19,277 bases of DNA from CBDTTW01 sp965363675 (lineage in GTDB: Bacteria; Bacteroidota; Rhodothermia; Rhodothermales; DASSAV01): contig CBDTTW010000041.1 of NCBI GenBank assembly GCA_965363675.1, positions 1 through 19,277 of the forward strand, given 5' to 3'. The notes beneath the pieces were generated by a model. The model was not told where the DNA came from, made no database searches, and saw nothing but the letters and a program-made list of their open reading frames with translations. Shown here piece by piece: positions 14,044-19,277 of the stretch. Each line of letters starts with the position of its first letter. The stretch's first letter is position 1. A program made the position numbers and the translations under genes.

Positions 14044-14820
14044 ATGAACCGCCGCCGGATGCTCTGCCTGGGTCTCGTGGGCCTCGCGCTGCTGGCCGGG
14101 GCCGCCCCCGCGTGGGCGCAAACCGCCGCCGACACCTCGGGGGCCGTGCTCGCGCCGTTCCCGAAGCTGCCCGTGCAGCCGGGGCCGGAGGGCTACGTCA
14201 TGCCCATCCAGCTTCTGCTGCTCATCACGGTGCTGACGGTGGCCCCGGCCATCATCATCATGATGACCAGCTTCACCCGCCTGATCGTGGTGCTGGGCAT
14301 CCTCCGGACGGCCATCGGCTTGCAGCAGTCGCCGCCCAACCAGATCATCGTCGGCCTCTCGATGTTCCTGACGGTGTTCATCATGTACCCCGTCATCGAC
14401 ACGGTAAACAAGGACGCCCTGCGCCCCTACCTCGCCGGCGACATCTCGCAGGAAGTCGCCATGGACAAAGCCGCCGCGCCCATGAAGCGGTTCATGCTGG
14501 CCCAAACGCGCGAGAAGGACCTGATGCTGTTCATGGACCTGGCGCGCCTCGAACGCATCGACGGGGCCGAGGCGGCGCCGCTGCATGTGCTCGTGCCGGC
14601 CTTCGTCATCAGCGAACTGCGCATCGCCTTCCAGATCGGGTTCATGCTGTTCCTGCCGTTTCTCGTGGTGGACCTGATCGTGGCGACGGTGCTGATGAGC
14701 ATGGGCATGATGATGCTGCCTCCCGTCATGATCTCGCTGCCCGTGAAGCTGCTGCTGTTCGTGCTGACGGACGGGTGGTTCCTCATCGTCTCGTCGCTCG
14801 TGCGCGGCTACAACCTGTAA
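14044..14820 (+). CDS. fliP: Flagellar type III export gate protein FliP
   Basis: Core of the export gate, with FliQ and FliR, in the membrane of the basal body. A cleavable signal peptide (about 1-26, ending AWAQ) precedes four TM segments. The FliP signatures are present: TSFTRLIVVLGILRTAIG (75-92) and the C-terminal block FVISELRIAFQIGFMLFLPF followed by VDLIVATVLMSMGMMMLPP. At 258 residues it has normal length. It starts 3 bases after fliO and ends 6 bases before fliQ, so the genes are tightly packed and probably translationally coupled. Confidence 0.97.
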   Translation: MNRRRMLCLGLVGLALLAGAAPAWAQTAADTSGAVLAPFPKLPVQPGPEGYVMPIQLLLLITVLTVAPAIIIMMTSFTRLIVVLGILRTAIGLQQSPPNQIIVGLSMFLTVFIMYPVIDTVNKDALRPYLAGDISQEVAMDKAAAPMKRFMLAQTREKDLMLFMDLARLERIDGAEAAPLHVLVPAFVISELRIAFQIGFMLFLPFLVVDLIVATVLMSMGMMMLPPVMISLPVKLLLFVLTDGWFLIVSSLVRGYNL

Positions 14821-14826
14821 GCGTCT

Positions 14827-15096
14827 ATGAACTCGGAAGTCAGCATCTTCTGGCTCCAGGAAGCCGCCAAGCTTGCGCTGACCGTCGGCGCGCCGCTGCT
14901 CGGGGTGGCCCTCGTGCTGGGCATCGTCGTGAGCCTGTTCCAGGCGATCACGTCCATCCAGGAAATGTCGCTCAGCTTCGGGCTCAAGCTCATCGGCGTG
15001 ACGGTGGTGCTGCTCGTGCTGGCGCCGTGGATGCTGCAAATGCTCGTGGACTTCACGACGCGTCTGTTCACGTTCCTGCCCAACGTTTCGCATTAG
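14827..15096 (+). CDS. fliQ: Flagellar type III export gate protein FliQ
   Basis: Small gate subunit of 89 residues with two TM helices (about 14-38 and 50-75). Family hallmarks are present: LGIVVSLFQAITSIQEMSLSF in the helix hairpin and a conserved polar loop between helices. Length equals the family norm. It lies between fliP and fliR; the ATG at 14827 is 6 bases after the fliP stop. Confidence 0.96.
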   Translation: MNSEVSIFWLQEAAKLALTVGAPLLGVALVLGIVVSLFQAITSIQEMSLSFGLKLIGVTVVLLVLAPWMLQMLVDFTTRLFTFLPNVSH

Positions 15097-15120
15097 TCCA
15101 TTGCCGCCTGGGGGCCGCCC

Positions 15121-15894
15121 GTGCCGACGCTGAACCCCGCCTACGTACTGAGCATCCTGCTGGTCTTCGTCCGGATCGGCGGGCTGTTCGCGGCGGCGCC
15201 GGTGCTGAGCCAGCGGGGCGTGCCGGCGCCGGTCAAGGCGCTCCTGGGGGCGCTGCTGGCCGTGGTCATGGTGGGGCTGGCGCCGGGGGGGCCGCCGCCG
15301 CACGCCGGCGAGCCGCTCGGGTTCATCGTGGCGGCGCTCGCCGAGGCGGCCACCGGCATGGTGATCGGGTTCTCGGCGCAGTTCGTGTTCTCGGCGGTGC
15401 AGGCCGCCGGCGAAGTGATGGGCTACCAGGTGGGCCTGAGCATGGCCCAGCTTTTCGATCCGCTCAACGGCGAGCCGAGCAACCCGCTCGGGCGCTTCCT
15501 GACGATCGCGTTCACGCTCGCCTTTCTGCTGGCCGACGGGCACCACATGCTGCTGCGCGCCCTGGCAGCCTCCTTCGAGGTCGTCCCGCTCGGCGGCGCG
15601 CACTTCGACGCGCTCAGCCCGCTTTTCATCCGGCAGATGGGGGGGCTCTTCTACACGGCGCTGCGCCTGGCCGCGCCGCTCATCGTGATCGTGATGCTGA
15701 TGGACTTTTCGCTCGGCGTGATCGCGCGCATGATGCCGCAGCTCGATTTGTTCTCGCTCGGGCTGCCGGTCAAGCTGCTCATGGGCCTGAGCCTGCTCTA
15801 CCTCATCATCCAGAACCTGTTTCAGCTTGCTCCCGGCATGGTGGACGGCATGACGCATGACCTGCTGCGCGTGGTGGAGGCCCTGGCCCCGTGA
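15121..15894 (+). CDS. fliR: Flagellar type III export gate protein FliR
   Basis: Gate subunit, 257 residues, with about six TM helices. Recognisable segments are VFVRIGGLFAAAPVLS near the N-terminus, GFSAQFVFSAVQAAGEVMGYQVGLSM in the middle (the conserved helical hairpin) and MDFSLGVIARMMPQLDLFSLGLPVKL near the C-terminus. The start is a GTG at 15121, giving a short N-terminus before the first helix. The stop overlaps the flhB start by 4 bases (GTGA), a typical coupling arrangement. Confidence 0.95.
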   Translation: MPTLNPAYVLSILLVFVRIGGLFAAAPVLSQRGVPAPVKALLGALLAVVMVGLAPGGPPPHAGEPLGFIVAALAEAATGMVIGFSAQFVFSAVQAAGEVMGYQVGLSMAQLFDPLNGEPSNPLGRFLTIAFTLAFLLADGHHMLLRALAASFEVVPLGGAHFDALSPLFIRQMGGLFYTALRLAAPLIVIVMLMDFSLGVIARMMPQLDLFSLGLPVKLLMGLSLLYLIIQNLFQLAPGMVDGMTHDLLRVVEALAP

Positions 15895-16964
15895 GCGACG
15901 CCCCCGACCGCGACCAGAAACAGTTCGAGCCGTCGTCGCAGCGGCTTGCCAAGGCGCGCGAGGACGGCAACGTATTTCACTCGCGGGATTTCGTCTCGGC
16001 CGGGCTGCTGCTCGTGGGCGCGAGCGTGCTGCTCATGGGCGCGCCTTTCGCCTTTGCGCGGATGCAGGCGCTGCTGCGGCGCTGCTTCGCGGAGGCGGCC
16101 CGCCCCGAGCTTAGCGTAGACTCCGTGGCGGGCCTCTCGCTGGGGCTCGTGCTGGAGGTCGGCGTGATCGTGCTGCCGTTTCTGGGGGCCGTCATGGCCG
16201 CCTCGGCGGGGCTGCACGCCTTGCAGACGGGCGTGCACGTCTCCCTGAAGCCGATCATGCCCAAGGGCAGCCGCATCAACCCGATGGCCGGCGTGAAGCG
16301 CCTGTTCTCGGCCAAAAACCTGTTCGAGCTGCTCAAGAGCATCGCCAAAATCGCCATTGTCGGGCCGATGGCCTACGGCTTCATTCGCGGCCACCTCCCC
16401 GAGATCATGATGCTGCACACGGCTCCGCTGGAGGTGACCCTGGCGACGGCCGGCGGGTGGATCCACGATTTGCTGATGAAGGTGCTCATGGCGCTGACGG
16501 TGCTGGCCGGCATCGACTTCGCCTACGGCAAGTGGAACTACAAGCGCGATCTGAAGATGACCTTCGAGGAGGTCAAGCAGGAGACGAAGGACTCCGACGG
16601 CGACCCGCAGACGCGCAGCCGGCGCAAGGCGTTCGCGCGGAAGCTGCTCAGCCGGCCGCGCATCGACCACGCCGTGATGGCCGCCGACGTGGTCATCACC
16701 AACCCGACGCATTACGCCGTGGCGCTGCGCTACAACCCCGCCGAGTCGGGGGCGCCGCGCGTGCTCGTCAAGGGCATCCGCAAGCGCGCCCTGCGCATCA
16801 AGGCGCTCGCGGCCGAGCACCACATCCCGACGGTGGAGAACCGCCCCTTGGCACGGGCTTTGTACAACGGCGTGGCAGAGCAGCAGGAGATTCCGGAGGA
16901 GCTTTACGCGGCAGTTGCTGCGGTGCTCGCGGAAATTTACCGCCGCCGCAAGCAACCCTCCTGA
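15891..16964 (+). CDS. flhB: Flagellar type III export protein FlhB
   Basis: Export gate component that sets substrate specificity by self-cleavage. A cytoplasmic N-terminus with the family start (DQKQFEPSSQRLAKAREDGNV) precedes four TM helices (about 33-57, 82-108, 146-168, 188-212). The cytoplasmic domain contains the autocleavage site NPTH at 271-274 within ADVVITNPTHYAVALRYN, followed by KGIRKRALRIKALAAEH and the ENRPLARALY segment. Length 357 residues is normal. The GTG start at 15891 overlaps fliR; a GGAGG lies about 10 bases before it. Confidence 0.97.
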   Translation: MSDAPDRDQKQFEPSSQRLAKAREDGNVFHSRDFVSAGLLLVGASVLLMGAPFAFARMQALLRRCFAEAARPELSVDSVAGLSLGLVLEVGVIVLPFLGAVMAASAGLHALQTGVHVSLKPIMPKGSRINPMAGVKRLFSAKNLFELLKSIAKIAIVGPMAYGFIRGHLPEIMMLHTAPLEVTLATAGGWIHDLLMKVLMALTVLAGIDFAYGKWNYKRDLKMTFEEVKQETKDSDGDPQTRSRRKAFARKLLSRPRIDHAVMAADVVITNPTHYAVALRYNPAESGAPRVLVKGIRKRALRIKALAAEHHIPTVENRPLARALYNGVAEQQEIPEELYAAVAAVLAEIYRRRKQPS

Positions 16965-16991
16965 CGCCCGCCCGGAGCCTTTCGCCGCCAG

Positions 16992-19082
16992 ATGCCCGAC
17001 GCCCCCGCCCAGAGCCTGCCCGCCGGCGCGACGCTTCCGCCCTACCGCTTTGCGAGCGCCGAGGCCATGGCCGCCAGCAGCGTGGTGCTCATCCTGTTCG
17101 TGATGGTGGTGCCGCTGCCGTCGTTCCTGCTGGATCTGCTGCTGGCGGCCAACATCGCCGTGAGCCTGTCGGTCTTGCTGACGGCCTTCTACGCCACGCG
17201 CACGCTCGACTTCGCCATTTTTCCCGGGCTGCTGCTGCTCACGACGCTGTTCCGCCTCTCGCTCAACGTCGCCTCGACGCGGCTGATCCTGAGCTACGGC
17301 AGCGCGGGCGCGCTCATCGAGGCGTTCGGGCAGTTCGTCATCGCGGGCAACTTCGTGGTGGGCGGCATCATCTTCTTCGTGCTCATCATCATCAACTTCG
17401 TCGTCATCACGAAAGGCTCGGGGCGCATCGCCGAAGTGGCGGCGCGCTTCACGCTCGACGCCCTCCCGGGCAAGCAGATGGCGATCGACGCCGACCTGAA
17501 CGCGGGCGTCATCGACGAGAAGGAGGCGCGCAAACGCCGCTCGGAGGTCTCGCGCGAGGCCGACTTCTACGGCGCCATGGACGGCGCCAGCAAGTTCGTG
17601 CGCGGCGACGCGGTGGCGGGCCTCATCATCACGGTCATCAACGTCATCGGCGGCCTGGTCATCGGCGCGACGCAGCTCGACTTGCCGCTGGCCGAGGCGG
17701 CGGCCCGCTTTACGCTGCTGTCCATCGGCGACGGCCTGGTCTCGCAGATCCCGGCGCTGCTCACCTCGACGGCGGCCGGCATCATCGTGAGCCGGGCCAG
17801 CGGCGAGGGCAACATGGCCAGCGCCATGGGCGGGCAGCTTTTCAAGAAGTCGAGTCCGCTGCTGATTACGGGGGCGTTCCTGGGGGTGATGGGCCTGATC
17901 CCCGGCCTGCCGATCCTGCCGTTCTGGCTGCTGGCCGGCGGCGCGCTCGTGCTGGCGCGCAACCGCGTGCACGCCGAGCGCGTCGAGGCGTACCACGCCG
18001 AGCAGCCGCCCGTGGCCGTGGAGGAGCCCGCCCCCGAGCAAACGCCCGCCGACATGCTGCTCGTCGATCCGCTCGAACTGGAGATCGGCTATGCGCTCAT
18101 CTCGCTCGTGGACCCGGGGCAGAACGGCGACCTTCTCGAACGGGTCAAGATGCTGCGGCAACAGCTCGCCCTGGAGCTGGGCATCGTGATTCCGCCGGTG
18201 CGCATCCGCGACAACGTGACCCTGGGCGCCAACCAATACATCATCAAGCTGCGCGGCAACGCCATCGGGCAGGGCGAGGTGATGCCGGGCTACCACCTGG
18301 CGCTCCTGCCGGACGACGCCTCGGACACGCTGCCGGGCATCCCCGTCAAGGACCCCACGTTCGGGATGCCGGCGCTGTGGGTGGCCGAGCGCAACCTGAA
18401 CGAAACCGAGCGCCTCGGGCTGACGGTCGTCGAGGCGCCCGCCGTCATCACGACGCACCTGCTCGAAGTGCTGCGCAAACACGCCTACCGGCTGCTCGAC
18501 CGGCAGGAGGTCAAAAAACTCATCGACAAGGTCAAGGAGTCGGCCTCGGTGCTCGTCGAGGAGCTGATCCCGAACGTGATGAGCCTGGGGTCGGTGCAGA
18601 AGGTGCTCAAGCGGCTTTTGCAGGAGCGCATCCCCATCCGCGACCTCGTCACGATCCTGGAGGCCCTGGGCGAGCATGCCCTGACGACGAAGCATGTGGA
18701 GGTGTGGACCGAGTACGTGCGCGCGGCGCTCGCCCCGACGATTACACGGCAGTTCTCCGACGAGCGCGGCTTCATCCATGCGCTCATCCTCGACCCGATG
18801 CTCGAACAGCACCTGCTGGGCAAGGCGCAGTCCGGCGAGTTGAACGCGAACACGCTCGGGTTGGAGCCGGAGCGGGCCGAGCGCTTCATCCAGGAGTCGG
18901 ACCGGCAGCTCAAGCTGATGATCGCCGGGGGGCGGCCGCCGGTGCTGCTGACCTCGCCGGTCATTCGCTCGACGTTGTACAGCTTCCTCTCGACCACGCT
19001 CTCCGATGTCGCCGTACTTTCGTACAACGATCTGATTCCGGAAGCGTCGGTGGAAGTTGTGGACCAGATCAAGTTATTATAG
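16992..19082 (+). CDS. flhA: Flagellar type III export protein FlhA
   Basis: Largest gate subunit and proton-coupled export engine, forming a nonameric ring. An N-terminal half (about 25-330) carries eight predicted TM helices, and the cytoplasmic half (about 345-696) docks chaperone-substrate complexes. The FHIPEP signature region is clear: SLNVASTRLIL (90-100), then from GSGRIAEVAARFTLDALPGK to IDADLNAG (142-172) and KFVRGDAVAG (201-210), with Asp206 matching the essential Asp208 of Salmonella FlhA. Length 696 residues is normal. It ends with two TTA leucine codons before TAG, out of keeping with the GC-rich codon use. It starts 27 bases after flhB with ATG. Confidence 0.97.
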   Translation: MPDAPAQSLPAGATLPPYRFASAEAMAASSVVLILFVMVVPLPSFLLDLLLAANIAVSLSVLLTAFYATRTLDFAIFPGLLLLTTLFRLSLNVASTRLILSYGSAGALIEAFGQFVIAGNFVVGGIIFFVLIIINFVVITKGSGRIAEVAARFTLDALPGKQMAIDADLNAGVIDEKEARKRRSEVSREADFYGAMDGASKFVRGDAVAGLIITVINVIGGLVIGATQLDLPLAEAAARFTLLSIGDGLVSQIPALLTSTAAGIIVSRASGEGNMASAMGGQLFKKSSPLLITGAFLGVMGLIPGLPILPFWLLAGGALVLARNRVHAERVEAYHAEQPPVAVEEPAPEQTPADMLLVDPLELEIGYALISLVDPGQNGDLLERVKMLRQQLALELGIVIPPVRIRDNVTLGANQYIIKLRGNAIGQGEVMPGYHLALLPDDASDTLPGIPVKDPTFGMPALWVAERNLNETERLGLTVVEAPAVITTHLLEVLRKHAYRLLDRQEVKKLIDKVKESASVLVEELIPNVMSLGSVQKVLKRLLQERIPIRDLVTILEALGEHALTTKHVEVWTEYVRAALAPTITRQFSDERGFIHALILDPMLEQHLLGKAQSGELNANTLGLEPERAERFIQESDRQLKLMIAGGRPPVLLTSPVIRSTLYSFLSTTLSDVAVLSYNDLIPEASVEVVDQIKLL

Positions 19083-19139
19083 GGCTGCGCGCCGGCCCTG
19101 CGCTTTCCGCTGTGGGCCTTCCCTAGCCCTGCGCCGCTC

Positions 19140-19277
19140 ATGACGATCAAGACGATCACCAGCACGACCATCCAGGCGGCTCTGGCGGAGGCGCGCCGGC
19201 AATACGGCGACGACGTGGTGCTGCTCGAATCGGCCCCGCCGCAGGGCCGGGAGCCTGCGCGCATCACGATTGCCCTC
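19140..19277 (+). CDS. flhF: Start of FlhF, SRP-like GTPase (partial)
   Basis: The first 46 codons only; the rest lies beyond the right edge. The reading frame begins MTIKTITSTTIQAALAEARR and continues QYGDDVVLLES. This matches the FlhF B-domain N-terminus (MxIKxFxAxTMxEALxxVRxELGxDAVIL). FlhF positions flagella and regulates their number at the cell pole. The GTPase domain cannot be seen. It is 57 bases after flhA, the usual place for flhF. Confidence 0.8.
   Translation, partial: MTIKTITSTTIQAALAEARRQYGDDVVLLESAPPQGREPARITIAL

Noticed and set aside
12213..15860. A single open frame of over 1200 codons on the plus strand through motA, motB and fliO-R
   Set aside because: It is an alternate frame over well-recognised genes; its translation is Arg/Gly/Ala-rich with no domain. 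High GC removes stop codons.
15822..18812. A minus-strand open frame of about 1000 codons opposite flhB and flhA
   Set aside because: Its translation is His/Asp/Arg-rich low complexity, the usual shadow of GC-rich genes on the other strand.
1..19277. CRISPR arrays, tRNA, rRNA, insertion sequences or prophage genes
   Set aside because: No regularly spaced identical repeats, no cloverleaf or rRNA-like segment and no transposase or integrase reading frame was seen.

Overview
The window is a flagellar motility and chemotaxis cluster from a GC-rich Gram-negative bacterium. Nearly every gene is recognisable, and coding density is high: no gene-free stretch exceeds about 250 bases. Most starts lack a Shine-Dalgarno sequence, and the flagellar gene order resembles several phyla, so taxonomy is uncertain. 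A Rhodothermota or other Bacteroidota-related lineage is my best guess. The cheA-cheB and two-stator arrangement also recalls pseudomonads. Neither placement is proved here.

Layout. 1-3377 (+): the 3' end of a protein with six FliM/CheZ-like CheY-docking peptides (a probable CheZ-type phosphatase), then cheA and cheB. 3515-4300 (-): a secreted SleB-type cell-wall hydrolase, convergent with cheB. 4482-7057 (+): an excellent sigma-28 (FliA) promoter match, then a small secreted half-sized substrate-binding-like protein and a transmembrane chemoreceptor, closed by a strong intrinsic terminator. 7279-11271 (+): a stator pair of the PomAB/MotPS look, fliL, fliM and a long FliY-like fliN, again closed by a large terminator. 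11497-13197 (+): a second stator pair that closely resembles enterobacterial MotAB, with a possible sigma-28 promoter. 13438-19277 (+): the export gate genes fliO, fliP, fliQ, fliR, flhB, flhA, then the start of flhF, cut by the window edge.

How the parts fit. The receptor, perhaps helped by the secreted partner, controls CheA. CheA phosphorylates CheB (receptor demethylation) and a CheY encoded elsewhere. CheY-P would bind the N-terminal peptide of FliM. The truncated first protein carries six peptides of the same design and may compete for or dephosphorylate CheY-P. Two stator types could drive one rotor with different ions. FliOPQR-FlhBA form the flagellar type III export gate, and the SleB-like enzyme may open peptidoglycan for assembly, although its job is unproved. 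Promoter candidates suggest a hierarchy: sigma-54-like sites before the fliO operon and the stator-fliLMN operon, and sigma-28-like sites before the receptor and the second motAB. No cheY, cheR, cheW or fliG lies in the window.
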